DNA of 64,000 nt from JAOSJL01 sp963704035 (GTDB taxonomy: Bacteria > Actinomycetota > Acidimicrobiia > IMCC26256 > JAOSJL01). The position numbers and the translations under genes were made by a program. Shown here piece by piece: positions 43,816 through 52,690 of the stretch. Within the stretch, counting starts at the first letter, position 1. Each line of letters starts with the position of its first letter. The stretch is taken from positions 1,240,001-1,304,000 of the forward strand of contig CAVPGR010000004.1 in NCBI GenBank assembly GCA_963704035.1, read 5' to 3'. The notes beneath the pieces are model-generated. The model saw only the letters and a program-made list of their open reading frames with translations. It had not been told where the DNA came from and searched no databases.

Positions 43816-43898
43816 GAACTCCTGCACCATCCGCCACGGTGGACAACACCAGTCTCAGAGCCTAAGCTCGTCCACGGACGGAGTTAGGGGTGAGCCAC

Positions 43899-44093
43899 AT
43901 GGCGCAGTCCTTCGCGAAAGCGCGATTTCTCACAGTGCAGGAAGTCGCGGATCTGATTCGGGTGTCATCCATGACGGTCTACCGCCTCATCAAGGCGGGC
44001 GACCTCCCGGCGGTGAGAGTCGGGCGCTCGTTTCGGGTTCGAGACGCTGATGTCGACGCATACCTGGAGTCCCGGTACACCCAGACCGGCTGA
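43899..44093 (+). CDS. Small excisionase-type helix-turn-helix protein (Rv0500A-like)
   Basis: A 64-residue winged-helix DNA-binding protein of the excisionase/MerR-like group: FLTVQEVADLIRVSSMTVYR then LIKAGDLPAVRVGRSFRV. The proC-HTH pair is conserved in actinobacteria (Rv0500-Rv0500A in Mycobacterium tuberculosis), so it is chromosomal housekeeping, not a phage excisionase. GTG 43890 is an alternative start three codons earlier. Confidence 0.85.
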   Translation: MAQSFAKARFLTVQEVADLIRVSSMTVYRLIKAGDLPAVRVGRSFRVRDADVDAYLESRYTQTG

Positions 44094-44184
44094 TCCCGGC
44101 CTGGTGGGCCCGACCCCACCTGTTCGACACACGTGGTGACGGAGCGACCGGTTAGCGTCGCGCCCTCATGACGCTCCGCCTCAC

Positions 44185-45027
44185 ATGAGTGCGACCGCCG
44201 GCGCCTCGCCGGCCCCGTGCATCTCGTTTCTCAGCGACTACGGCGACGTCGACGAGTTCGCCGGTGTGTGCCGGGCGGTGATGGCCGGCATCGCCCCGGG
44301 CGTGCCGATCATCGACATCACCCACGGGGTTCCTCCCTACGACATCCGCGCCGGCGGACTCACCCTGGTGCGTGCCGCGCAGTACCTGCCCGAGGGCGTG
44401 CTCTTGGCCGTGGTCGACCCCGGCGTGGGAACCGGTCGGCGTGCCGTCGCCGTTCAACTCGCACGTGGTTTCCTCGTGGGTCCCGACAACGGCCTGCTCG
44501 CCCCGACCGTCGCCATGGCCGGGGGACCGGAGCGGATCGTGGAGCTCACCAACACCGAGTACCAGCTCGACTCGCCGGGCCCCACGTTCGCCGGCCGCGA
44601 TGTCATGGCGCCCGCCGCCGCATACCTGGCGTCGGGAGTCCCCCTCGAGTCGCTCGGCCCCGAGATCGACGCCGCGCACCTCATGCCCGGCACGTTGCCC
44701 GTGGCGACCGAAGAAGGCGCCGAGGCGCGCGCCGAGGTGCTCTGGGTCGACCGGTTCGGCAACTGCCAACTCAACGTCGACCCCGACACGCTTCGGCGCC
44801 TGGGCGCCGAGCCGGGGGGACCCGTCGAGATCGCCCACGGCGCCGACACGCCACGGCTCGCGCGGTGGGTCACGGCCTACGGCGATGCCAGGCCCGGCGA
44901 GTTGGTCCTCGTCGTCGACTCGTACGGGCTGGCATCTCTGGCACTGGATCGTTCATCGGCCGCACGCGAGTGCACACTGCGAGCAGGGAGTGAGGTCACC
45001 GTGATCACACCGGGAGAAGCCACATGA
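44185..45027 (+). CDS. SAM hydrolase (DUF62, SAM hydroxide adenosyltransferase)
   Basis: A 280-residue member of the chlorinase/fluorinase superfamily. The N-terminal ISFLSDYGDVDEFAGVCRAV holds the conserved Asp, IIDITHGVPPYDI the DITH motif, and LLAVVDPGVGTGRRAVAV the PGVG motif; WVDRFGNCQLN opens the C-terminal domain. This arrangement fits enzymes that split S-adenosylmethionine to adenosine and methionine using water, not halide. The adenosine product would be a substrate for the deaminase at 12175. A 30-residue membrane peptide gene overlaps its stop. Confidence 0.85.
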   Translation: MSATAGASPAPCISFLSDYGDVDEFAGVCRAVMAGIAPGVPIIDITHGVPPYDIRAGGLTLVRAAQYLPEGVLLAVVDPGVGTGRRAVAVQLARGFLVGPDNGLLAPTVAMAGGPERIVELTNTEYQLDSPGPTFAGRDVMAPAAAYLASGVPLESLGPEIDAAHLMPGTLPVATEEGAEARAEVLWVDRFGNCQLNVDPDTLRRLGAEPGGPVEIAHGADTPRLARWVTAYGDARPGELVLVVDSYGLASLALDRSSAARECTLRAGSEVTVITPGEAT

Positions 45028-45116
45028 GACCGGGAACCACGATCGCCATCGTCGTGTTGCTGCTGGCGATCCTCGGTGCAGCGGCCGCGCAGTTCGTCTT
45101 CAAACTCGGCCCCTGA
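45024..45116 (+). CDS. 30-residue single-pass membrane peptide
   Basis: A very short frame starting at ATG 45024, overlapping the SAM hydrolase stop (ATGA) with GGGAG nine bases upstream. It encodes MRPGTTIAIVVLLLAILGAA then AAQFVFKLGP: one membrane helix with a short basic end. Overlap, ribosome site and a clean helix make it a probable real gene of unknown function. Confidence 0.55.
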   Translation: MRPGTTIAIVVLLLAILGAAAAQFVFKLGP

Positions 45117-45123
45117 AGGATTT

Positions 45124-45744
45124 TTAGATCGCGAGGCGGTCCAGACGCTCGAAGGCGCTGACGAGCCGAATCGACGTCGGCATCGGCTCGGGTTCGGGTG
45201 GTGGCGGTGGGGGCGGAGGCACCGGCGCTGCTACGGGAGCCGTCACGGGCACCTGCTGCGAGTTCGGGGTTCCGGTCGCCGACGTCGGCGCGGCTGGGGC
45301 GGGCTGGGAGGTTGGCTCCATGAACACCTCGGAGACATAGATGATCCCGTTGGCGTTCACCACCCCGACGCCGATGTACCGGAACCCCGGATCTACGAGA
45401 TTCGCGTAGTGGCCGGGTGAGTTGACGAGCGCGGTGTGGATGGAGTCCACGCTCGGACCCTTCCCGACGTTCTCTCCCAGGCGGTACCAGTTCACCGTGA
45501 TGCCGTCGGGGAGGTTCGAGTGGAAGATGCCTCCGGAGTTGGCCATGGTCTGGGCCCATCCGCGCGCTTTGGCGGTCAGGTTCCCGTGCATCTCGAGTGG
45601 AGGCAGGCCCTGTGAAGCGCGCACACCGTTCGTGAGGGAGACGAACTGCGATTCGGCGCCGACGTCGGCGGCGTCACTGCGCTCGGCGGGGGAGGCGACG
45701 ACGAGCCCCGCGATGAGGAGCACCGCCACCAGCAGTCGTCGCAT
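45124..45744 (-). CDS. Secreted CAP/SCP-domain protein
   Basis: A 206-residue exported protein. ATG 45744 is chosen because a signal peptide follows (RRLLVAVLLIAGLVVASPAE). Residues about 30-140 are a CAP (SCP/PR-1-like) domain: FVSLTNGVRASQGLPPL, an HSNLPDG block, RLGENVGKG and SPGHYANLVDPGFRYIGVGV. A Pro/Ala-rich tail with ten prolines in a row follows. Bacterial CAP proteins are of unclear function, some binding lipids or acting on the envelope. Convergent with the membrane peptide gene, whose stop is eight bases away. Confidence 0.85.
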   Translation of the reverse strand: MRRLLVAVLLIAGLVVASPAERSDAADVGAESQFVSLTNGVRASQGLPPLEMHGNLTAKARGWAQTMANSGGIFHSNLPDGITVNWYRLGENVGKGPSVDSIHTALVNSPGHYANLVDPGFRYIGVGVVNANGIIYVSEVFMEPTSQPAPAAPTSATGTPNSQQVPVTAPVAAPVPPPPPPPPEPEPMPTSIRLVSAFERLDRLAI

Positions 45745-45857
45745 GGGTTTGGAGTCGACCTCTGACGGGGCCCACTTGAGGGATTTGACCCACCTTCGGG
45801 CGCCGGCACCACAGCTCCGCTCGAAACGGGGGGCTTCCGTGGGCCAGACTCGGGCCC

Positions 45858-47417
45858 GTGAACCTCGTCGAACTGCTCCTCGGGCCCTCCCGGAGCGCTC
45901 CTGATGCGGTGGCGCTCGTGTCCGAGGCCGGCACGTCGACCCACGGGAGCCTCGCGGCCGAGGCACGTGCGGCAGCCGGTGGTCTGCGTGAGGCGGGCGT
46001 CAGCACCGGCGAGCGGGTCGCCATCGTGGCGGGCAACGAGTCCGAGTTCGTGGTCGCCTACCTGGCGACGTTGCAGGCCGGTGCCGTCGCCGTCCCGATC
46101 AACCCGACAGCAGGGGCCGTCGAGATGGCCCGCCAGCTCGAGCACGTCGAAGCCGCCCTCGCACTCGTGGACGCGAGTGGCGTTGGCACCTTCGAATCCT
46201 CGGGTGCCGAAGTTCCTGCCATCGGAGCGAGATGTGCGCTCAGTCGCCCGTCACCGATGACGTGGGACGAACTGCGGGCGGCAGACGAGCTGGACGAGCC
46301 CGTCGAGCGCGGCGATGACGACCTCGCCGTCCTGCTCTTCACCGCCGGCACCGCTGGTTCGCCCAAGGCGGCGATGCTCACGCACGGCAACCTGGCGGCG
46401 AGCATCCGACTCGTCCAGGACCAGCCGGCGGTGCGCGTCGGACCCACCGACGTCGGTCTCGCATCGCTTCCGCTGTTCCACATCTACGGCCTCAACGCCG
46501 GTCTCGGCGTGGCCCTCACGGCGGGTGCGAGCCAGGTGCTCGTGCGCGACTTCGACCCTGTCGCCACGTTGCGAACGATGCGCGACCATCACGCCACGGT
46601 CGTGGCGGGTGTGCCGGCGATGTTCGAGGCATGGTGCGCCGCGGCCGCTGATGCCGGAGGCGAGCTCGACGACGCCTTTGCCTCGGTCCGCCTCACCCTG
46701 TCCGGTGCGGCCCCCTTGTCGGAGGACCTGGCGTCGCGGGTCACGGAGCGGTTCGGCGTCGACCTGCACGAGGGCTACGGGCTCACCGAGGCGTCTCCGG
46801 TCGTCACCACCGGCGGCGTCGGTTCGCCCAGCAGGCCCGGATCGGTCGGGCCACCCATTCCCGGCGTGGAGGTTCGCCTCGTCGACGGTGACGGTCAGGA
46901 CGTTCTCGTCGGAGACCCCGGAGAGATCTGGGTGCGCGGCCCCAACATCTTCGCCGGCTACTGGCGCGACCCCGACACGACCGCGCAGGTCCTCACCGAC
47001 GACGGCTGGTTGCGCACCGGCGACATCGCCGTCGCAGACCCTGATGGGTGGTTGTCGATCGTCGACCGGATCAAGGATCTGATCATCGTCTCGGGTTTCA
47101 ACGTGTACCCGGCTGAGGTCGAAGAAGTCCTCGCCGAAAGCGATGCCGTGGGCGAGGTCGCCGTGATCGGTGCTCCCGATGCGCGCACCGGTGAAGCGGT
47201 CGTGGCCTTCGTCGTACCCGCCGACGGCACGCATCCGAGTGCCGAGGAACTCCGCGACTTCGCCGCCGCGCGGATCGCCCGCTACAAGGTTCCGTCGCGT
47301 GTCGAGGTCGTCGACGATCTCCCGCGCACCATGGCCGGCAAGGTGCTGCGTCGGGCGCTGCGCGACCTCGTGTCTCCCGGCTCTCCGGGTGAGCCGGCCA
47401 CCAGGAAGCCCGCGTAG
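45858..47417 (+). CDS. Acyl-CoA synthetase / AMP-dependent ligase (FadD-like)
   Basis: A 519-residue ANL-superfamily ligase. The P-loop-like motif is LLFTAGTAGSPKAAMLTHGN, followed by HEGYGLTEASPVV, the adenine-binding DGWLRTGDIAVAD hinge, IKDLIIVSGFNVYPAEVEE and the C-terminal lysine PRTMAGKVLRR. TAGTAGSPK has one change from the usual TSGTTG. It adenylates a carboxylate and makes a CoA thioester, probably of a medium or long fatty acid. GTG start at 45858. Confidence 0.85.
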   Translation: MNLVELLLGPSRSAPDAVALVSEAGTSTHGSLAAEARAAAGGLREAGVSTGERVAIVAGNESEFVVAYLATLQAGAVAVPINPTAGAVEMARQLEHVEAALALVDASGVGTFESSGAEVPAIGARCALSRPSPMTWDELRAADELDEPVERGDDDLAVLLFTAGTAGSPKAAMLTHGNLAASIRLVQDQPAVRVGPTDVGLASLPLFHIYGLNAGLGVALTAGASQVLVRDFDPVATLRTMRDHHATVVAGVPAMFEAWCAAAADAGGELDDAFASVRLTLSGAAPLSEDLASRVTERFGVDLHEGYGLTEASPVVTTGGVGSPSRPGSVGPPIPGVEVRLVDGDGQDVLVGDPGEIWVRGPNIFAGYWRDPDTTAQVLTDDGWLRTGDIAVADPDGWLSIVDRIKDLIIVSGFNVYPAEVEEVLAESDAVGEVAVIGAPDARTGEAVVAFVVPADGTHPSAEELRDFAAARIARYKVPSRVEVVDDLPRTMAGKVLRRALRDLVSPGSPGEPATRKPA

Positions 47418-47559
47418 ACCACGACGATTCCGACGGCGAGCGTGAGGCCGCCGGAGGCAACCGGGGCCAACTCCGCCTGTCGCAGCGCCCCAGACTTCGA
47501 GAATTCGATCACAAGCTCGGTAGGATCGGTGCTCCAGAACCGACGAAAGGCCTTGATCC

Positions 47560-48312
47560 GTGGCGGATTCCGCGCCCCGCACGATTCCCGAGGCAACGGT
47601 CACTCGGCTCCCGTTGTACTACCGGTCGCTGCTCCAGGTGGCCGAGACGGATCTTGCCACCATCTCCTCGGAGCGCCTCGCCGACATGGCGGGCGTGAAC
47701 GCCGCCAAGGTCCGAAAAGACCTCTCCTACCTGGGCTCCTACGGCACCCGGGGTGTGGGCTACGACGTCGAGTACCTCCTCCACCAGATCTCACGGGAGC
47801 TCGGGCTGACCCACGACTGGCCGGTGGCCATCGTGGGACTCGGGAACCTGGGCCAGGCTCTCGCCAAGTACGCGGGGTTTTCGACCCGGGGCTTCAAGGT
47901 GGCGGCTCTCCTCGACGCGGATCCCGCCAAGGTCGGTATGGCTGTCGGCGACCTGAGCGTCGAGCCCATGGACGCGCTCGATCGCCTGGTGCGGGACCGG
48001 TCGATCGCCATCGGCGTCATCGCCACACCGGCCGATGTCGCGCAGGACGTCGCCGACGCTCTCGTGGCCGCGGGCGCCCGCTCGATCCTGAACTTCGCAC
48101 CCGCGCACGTGACGGTCGAGCCCGGAGTCTCGCTACGCAAGGTCGATCTGGCCACCGAGCTCCAGATCCTGTCCTTTTACCAGCTCCGGCGCTCGAACCT
48201 GTCGGGCGGCCCGACATCGAGCGACACGACCTCGGGTGACCCGACCTCGGGTGACCCGACCTCGGGTGACGAGGCGATGCCCCCACAGGTGTCGTCCGCA
48301 CAGGTGTCGTGA
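47560..48312 (+). CDS. rex: Redox-sensing transcriptional repressor Rex
   Basis: A 250-residue NADH/NAD-sensing repressor. The N-terminal winged helix has RLPLYYRSLLQVAETDLATI and AAKVRKDLSYLGSYGTRGVGY; the Rossmann domain opens VAIVGLGNLGQALA. It heads the heme gene cluster, its usual position in actinobacteria, so it likely ties heme and respiratory gene expression to NADH/NAD. The C terminus carries an unusual low-complexity tail (TSGDP repeats) coded by a 15-base tandem repeat. GTG start. Confidence 0.92.
   Translation: MADSAPRTIPEATVTRLPLYYRSLLQVAETDLATISSERLADMAGVNAAKVRKDLSYLGSYGTRGVGYDVEYLLHQISRELGLTHDWPVAIVGLGNLGQALAKYAGFSTRGFKVAALLDADPAKVGMAVGDLSVEPMDALDRLVRDRSIAIGVIATPADVAQDVADALVAAGARSILNFAPAHVTVEPGVSLRKVDLATELQILSFYQLRRSNLSGGPTSSDTTSGDPTSGDPTSGDEAMPPQVSSAQVS
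48226..48270 (+). repeat. 15-bp tandem repeat in the 3' end of rex
   Basis: Three copies of CCGACCTCGGGTGAC (the first with A at base 1), coding SGDPT units in the Rex tail. Confidence 0.85.
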
Positions 48313-48950
48313 CCGGCAGCGGACGCCGAGCCCTCACCGGGTTCCCCGCCAACCTGTTGGTGGCCGAACGCCGGGTCCTGGTCGTGGGCGCCGGGCGCAT
48401 CGCAGCGCGTAAGGCCCAGGCGCTGCTCGACGTCGGCGCCGACGTGCATGTCGTGGCGCCCGAGGTGGGAAACGAGATCAGGTCCTGGGCTGACGACGGC
48501 CGCCTCACGGTGGAGGAGCGGCCGTTTCGCGATTCCGATCTCGATGACGTCTGGCTCGCCGTCACCGCCACCGATGTCCCCGCCGTGAACGCCGCTGTCC
48601 GAGCCGCCGGAGACGAGCGCCGGGTGTGGGTCAACGCCGCCGACGACCCCGAACACTGCTCGTTCACGCTGATGTCGTCGTTCCGGCGCGGCGATATCGT
48701 GGTCACCATCGGCACGGGCGGACGCAGCCCTGCTCTGGCCAGTTGGCTGAGGGAACGCATGGAGAACGAGATCGGGCCGGAGTACACGACCCTCCTCGAG
48801 GTGCTCGCCGACGCCCGGGAGGAGCTGCGTGCCGGCGGGCGCTCCAGCGAGGACGCCGACTGGCGGAGCGCCTTCGATGCGGGCATCCTCGACCTGGTCC
48901 GTACGGGCAAGGTGGACGAGGCCAAGGAGTTGTTGCGCTCGTGTCTCTGA
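48309..48950 (+). CDS. Precorrin-2 dehydrogenase / sirohydrochlorin branch protein
   Basis: A 213-residue protein equal to the N-terminal part of CysG (SirC/Met8 family). The Rossmann segment RVLVVGAGRIAARKAQALLD is followed by VHVVAPEV and the domain block FTLMSSFRRGDIVVTIGTGGRSPALASWLRERME. It oxidises precorrin-2 with NAD to sirohydrochlorin, feeding siroheme or cobalamin, and works with the CobA half of the fusion at 51202. GTG overlaps the rex stop by four bases. Confidence 0.88.
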   Translation: MTGSGRRALTGFPANLLVAERRVLVVGAGRIAARKAQALLDVGADVHVVAPEVGNEIRSWADDGRLTVEERPFRDSDLDDVWLAVTATDVPAVNAAVRAAGDERRVWVNAADDPEHCSFTLMSSFRRGDIVVTIGTGGRSPALASWLRERMENEIGPEYTTLLEVLADAREELRAGGRSSEDADWRSAFDAGILDLVRTGKVDEAKELLRSCL

Positions 48951-50266
48951 TCGTCGTCGGTCTCAACCACCGCACGGCACCGGTCGAGGTGCTGGAACGC
49001 GTCGCGGTGTCCCGTGCGGCGATCTGCCCAAGGCTCTGCTCGACCTCACCCAACGCGATCACCTCTCCGAGGTCGTGTTGCTCTCCACCTGCAACCGCAC
49101 CGAGGTCTACGCCCGCTGCACGAAGTTCCACGCGGCTGTCGACGACGTGCGCCTGTCGATTCTGCGCCACGCCGGGCCTCTCCGACGACGTGCTCAGCGA
49201 GCACCTCTACACGTATTACGACGACGCCGCGGTGGCGCATCTCTTCGGCGTCGCGGCAGGTGTCGACTCCATGATCGTCGGCGAAGGCGAGATACTCGGT
49301 CAGGTGCGCGACGCCTGGCTCGCTGCGGAGGACGAAGGTTGCACCGGCACCGCGCTCGCCCGCGCGTTCCGCCAGTCGGTCGAGGTCGGCAAGCGAGCGC
49401 GCACCGAAACGACCATCGGACGACGCAAGGTGTCGATCGCCTCGGCGGCGGTCGAACTGGCGAGCCGGTACCTCACGTCGCTCGCGGGTAAACGAATCCT
49501 CGTCCTCGGCGCCGGGGAGGTCGGAGAGGGCATGGCGGTCGCCCTCGCCGGTTCGTCGGTACGCGACGTCATCGTGGCCAACCGCTCGCCCGAACGCGCC
49601 GAGGCTCTCGCCACGCGTGTCGGAGGACGTGCCGTCTCGCTCGACGACGCCCGTGGCGCGCTGCACGAGGTCGACGTGCTGCTCGCCTCGACGGCGGCCA
49701 CCGACCTCATGCTGGAGCGTTCCGACGTCGAGTCGCTGATGCAGAGTCGGCCCGACCGGCCCCTTCTCGTCGTCGACGTGGCGGTGCCCCGCGACGTCGA
49801 TCCCGGTGTCGCAGAGGTCGAGGGCGTCACGCTCCTCGACATCGACGACCTGAAGGCCTTCGCCGAGGATTCCATGGAGCAACGCCGCGGTGAGGTGGGC
49901 ACTGTGCGTGCGATCATCACCGACGAACTCGACCGCTACCGTGCCGAGCGTTCGGCACGTGAGGTCGCCCCGCTGATCACGGTCCTGCGGGAGCGCGCCG
50001 AAGAGATCCGCCGGGCGGAGCTCGCTCGGTGGGGATCGCAGCTCGACGTGCTCGACCCTGCCCAGCGGGAGGCCATCGATGCCGTCACCCGTGGCCTGGT
50101 GAACAAGCTGCTCCACGAGCCGACGGTGCGCGTGAAGGAGGCCGCCGGCAGCGACAACAGCGAGATCTTCGTCGACGCGCTGCGTGCGCTCTTCGACCTG
50201 CCCCACACACCGGCGGGTGACGATCTTCCCGACACGCTCCCTGACACCCTTCCCGACGCGGAGTAG
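48941..50266 (+). CDS. hemA: Glutamyl-tRNA reductase, two compensating frameshifts
   Basis: First enzyme of the C5 route to heme, reducing glutamyl-tRNA to glutamate-1-semialdehyde. GTG 48941 overlaps the upstream gene by ten bases. The start (SLIVVGLNHRTAPVEVLERV) and the bulk from LSDDVLSEHLYTYYDD onward are in one frame, but residues about 27-76, with the catalytic STCNRTEVYA, are in another. A base is missing near 49018 and one G is extra near 49175. Repaired, the protein is 441 residues with all motifs (GEGEILGQVRDA, VLGAGEVGEGMA). Because the enzyme is essential in this pathway, these are probably sequence errors. Confidence 0.88.
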   Translation: MSLIVVGLNHRTAPVEVLERVAVSRAAICPRLCSTSPNAITSPRSCCSPPATAPRSTPAARSSTRLSTTCACRFCATPGLSDDVLSEHLYTYYDDAAVAHLFGVAAGVDSMIVGEGEILGQVRDAWLAAEDEGCTGTALARAFRQSVEVGKRARTETTIGRRKVSIASAAVELASRYLTSLAGKRILVLGAGEVGEGMAVALAGSSVRDVIVANRSPERAEALATRVGGRAVSLDDARGALHEVDVLLASTAATDLMLERSDVESLMQSRPDRPLLVVDVAVPRDVDPGVAEVEGVTLLDIDDLKAFAEDSMEQRRGEVGTVRAIITDELDRYRAERSAREVAPLITVLRERAEEIRRAELARWGSQLDVLDPAQREAIDAVTRGLVNKLLHEPTVRVKEAAGSDNSEIFVDALRALFDLPHTPAGDDLPDTLPDTLPDAE

Positions 50267-50271
50267 CCACC

Positions 50272-51205
50272 GTGCCCGCCCCACTGCGGGTGGCCACCCG
50301 CGGGAGCAGCCTTGCTCTGGCGCAGACCCGGTTCGTTCTGGCTGCCCTCGACCTTGCTGCCTCTGAGCTTGCTGCCTTCGACGGGGCGGCTGAGCCGCTC
50401 GTCGTCGAGACCACCGGCGACCAGCGAGCGGACGTACCGATCCACTCGATGGGTGGAACCGGTGTGTTCGTCAAGGAGATCGAAGAGGCCCTCCTCGACG
50501 GACGGGCCGACGCGGCCGTGCACTCGGCGAAGGATCTTCCCGCCAGCGGTGCCCGACGGCCTCGTGATCGCTGCCGTACCCGACCGGGCCGACCCCCGCG
50601 ACGCCCTCGTCGGAAGCACGCTCGAGGGGCTCCCGACAGGCGGGCGCGTCGGTACGGGATCGGTGCGCCGCCGCAGCCAGCTCGCCTCACGTCGTCCCGA
50701 CCTGACGTTCGGGAACCTCCGCGGGAACATAGGGACGCGCCTCGAGCGCGCGGTCGACTTCGATGCCGTCGTTGTCGCCGCCGCCGCACTGGATCGACTC
50801 GACCGGTCCGACGCCGCGTCGGAGCGACTCGACCCTCACGACATGCTCCCGCAGGTCGGACAGGGTGCCCTGGCCGTCGAATGCCGAGCCGGTGACGACG
50901 CGACGAGAGAGGCGCTGTCGGCCATCGACGATCCGGCGCTTCACACCGTCCTCGACGCCGAGCGGGCCTTCCTCGCCGAGTTGGGCGGTGGCTGCAACCT
51001 CCCCGTCGGAGCGTTGGCCGAGGAGGCGAGCGACGGTACCATCACCCTGCGGGCGCTGCTGGCCTCCCTCGACGGGCACATCGTGGTGCGCACGGAATGC
51101 TCGGGTACCGATCCCGAGGTGATCGGCGTCGAGGCGGCACAACGACTCCTGCACGACGGCGGCCGACGGATCCTCGACGACGCAGGACTGGAGGTTCCGG
51201 CGTGA
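50272..51205 (+). CDS. hemC: Hydroxymethylbilane synthase, frameshifted
   Basis: Polymerises four porphobilinogens into hydroxymethylbilane. Starts at GTG 50272 with LRVATRGSSLALAQTRFV; HSAKDLPA is in the first frame, and RRRSQLASRRPDLTFGNLRG plus the dipyrromethane-cofactor Cys in GGGCNLPVGA are in the second. Removing one G near 50548 joins them (LPASVPDGLVIAAVP) and gives 310 residues, the usual length. Stop overlaps the next start. Confidence 0.88.
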
Positions 51206-52677
51206 GCGTCGCTCTCGTCGGCGCCGGCCCGGGCGACCCCGGCCTCCTCACCCTGCGGGGAGCCGAGCTCCTGGCCGACGCGGAGGTCGTTGTCTACGAC
51301 CGACTGGCCGCGCCGGCTCTGCTCGATCTGGCACCGCCCGACGCCGAACGGATCTTCGTGGGCAAGGCACCGGGCGACGTGGCCATGACCCAGGACGCCA
51401 TCAACGAGACGCTCGTCAGGCTCGGTGCGGCCGGAAAGCGGGTCGTGCGCCTGAAGGGCGGCGACCCCTTCGTGTTCGGACGCGGCGGTGAAGAGGCACA
51501 GGCACTCGAACGCGCCGGGATCGAGTTCGAGGTGGTGCCGGGCATCACGTCGGCCATCTCCGCGCCCGCGTACGCCGGAATCCCCGTGACCCACCGTGGC
51601 CTGTCCACGCACGTCACGGTCGTGACCGGCCACGAGGACCCCGAGAAGGGACGGACCGACGTCGACTGGGAGGTGCTCGCCGCGGCGGGGGGCACGCTCG
51701 TGATCCTCATGGGTGTCGGGCGCCTGGAGGAGATTGCTCGACGTCTGGTGGCGGGCGGCCGCTCCGGGGACACGCCGGTCGCCGCGGTGGCCCGCGGGAC
51801 CCGTCCCGACCAGCAGACCCGCCGCTCGACTCTTGGCGACGTGGCCGAGGGCGGACTGTCCGGTCTGTCGCCACCGGCCGTCATCGTCGTCGGCGACGTG
51901 GCCGCTCTGGATCTTTCCTGGTTCGAGAAGCGGCCGCTGTTCGGGCGCACCGTTGTGGTGACGCGAGCGCGTGAGCAGTGCAGCGGCCTGCGCCGTCGGC
52001 TCGAAACCCTGGGAGCCCGCGTCGTGGAGCTTCCGACGATCCAGATCGATGATCTGCCGTTCGAACTTCCGGAGCTGACCGACTACGCGTGGATCGTTTT
52101 CACGTCGGCCAACGGTGTGTCAGCTTTCTTCGAGCGCGGGCTCACTGCGTCGGGCCTCGACGCTCGTGCTCTGGCGGGATCGAAGGTGGCGGCAATCGGC
52201 CCGGGTACTGCCGATGCACTGGCGCAGCGCGGCGTGGTGGTCGATGTGCTACCCGAGCGTTTCGTCGCCGAGTCGCTGCTCGAGGCACTGCCTTCGAACG
52301 GTTCCGGAGCGCGCGTGCTGATTCCCCGGGCCGAGCAGGCCCACGATGTGCTCCCCGAAGGACTTGCCGAGCGTGGCTTCGACGTCGACGTGTTGGCCGT
52401 CTACCGCACGACTCGTGTCGAGCCCGACGCCGCGGATCTGGATGCCGTCCGCAATGACGAGGTCGACTGCGTCACGTTCACATCGTCATCCACGGTGTGG
52501 AACTTCCGCGACGCAGTCGGCGACCTCGGTGATGCCAGCCCCGCCGTCGTGTCCATCGGTCCTGTGACCTCGGCCACCGCCGAACAGGCCGGCCTCCCGG
52601 TCACCGTCGAGGCGGCAGAGCACACCATCGACGGCCTCGTCGCCGCCGTGTGCGACCTGCTCGGAACGAAGCGCTGA
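51202..52677 (+). CDS. cobA-hemD: Fused uroporphyrinogen-III C-methyltransferase / uroporphyrinogen-III synthase
   Basis: A 491-residue bifunctional protein. Residues 1-250 are a SUMT methylase (ALVGAGPGDPGLLTLRGAEL, VRLKGGDPFVFGRGGEE, VVPGITSAISAPAYAGIPVT); residues about 255-491 are HemD (RTVVVTRAREQCSGLRRRLE, IVFTSANGVSAFFE, FTSSSTVWNF). The first half diverts uroporphyrinogen III to precorrin-2, the second closes hydroxymethylbilane to uroporphyrinogen III. The fusion puts heme and siroheme/cobalamin branching in one chain. GTG overlaps the hemC stop by four bases. Confidence 0.9.
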   Translation: MSVALVGAGPGDPGLLTLRGAELLADAEVVVYDRLAAPALLDLAPPDAERIFVGKAPGDVAMTQDAINETLVRLGAAGKRVVRLKGGDPFVFGRGGEEAQALERAGIEFEVVPGITSAISAPAYAGIPVTHRGLSTHVTVVTGHEDPEKGRTDVDWEVLAAAGGTLVILMGVGRLEEIARRLVAGGRSGDTPVAAVARGTRPDQQTRRSTLGDVAEGGLSGLSPPAVIVVGDVAALDLSWFEKRPLFGRTVVVTRAREQCSGLRRRLETLGARVVELPTIQIDDLPFELPELTDYAWIVFTSANGVSAFFERGLTASGLDARALAGSKVAAIGPGTADALAQRGVVVDVLPERFVAESLLEALPSNGSGARVLIPRAEQAHDVLPEGLAERGFDVDVLAVYRTTRVEPDAADLDAVRNDEVDCVTFTSSSTVWNFRDAVGDLGDASPAVVSIGPVTSATAEQAGLPVTVEAAEHTIDGLVAAVCDLLGTKR

Positions 52678-52690
52678 ACGCGAGTCGGCG

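Noticed and set aside
43899..44093. Phage excisionase marking a prophage edge
   Set aside because: The proC-HTH neighbourhood is a conserved actinobacterial chromosomal pair and no other phage genes are present.
47498..47515. Rex self-operator upstream of rex
   Set aside because: The minus strand reads CTTGTGATCGAATTCTCG; only the left half TTGTGA fits a Rex site, the right half does not.
48226..48270. CRISPR-like or mobile repeat
   Set aside because: It is a short in-frame tandem repeat coding SGDPT units in the Rex tail.
48941..50266. Programmed frameshifting in hemA
   Set aside because: Two opposite shifts, no slippery heptamer, and similar shifts in hemC and hemL; sequence error is simpler.
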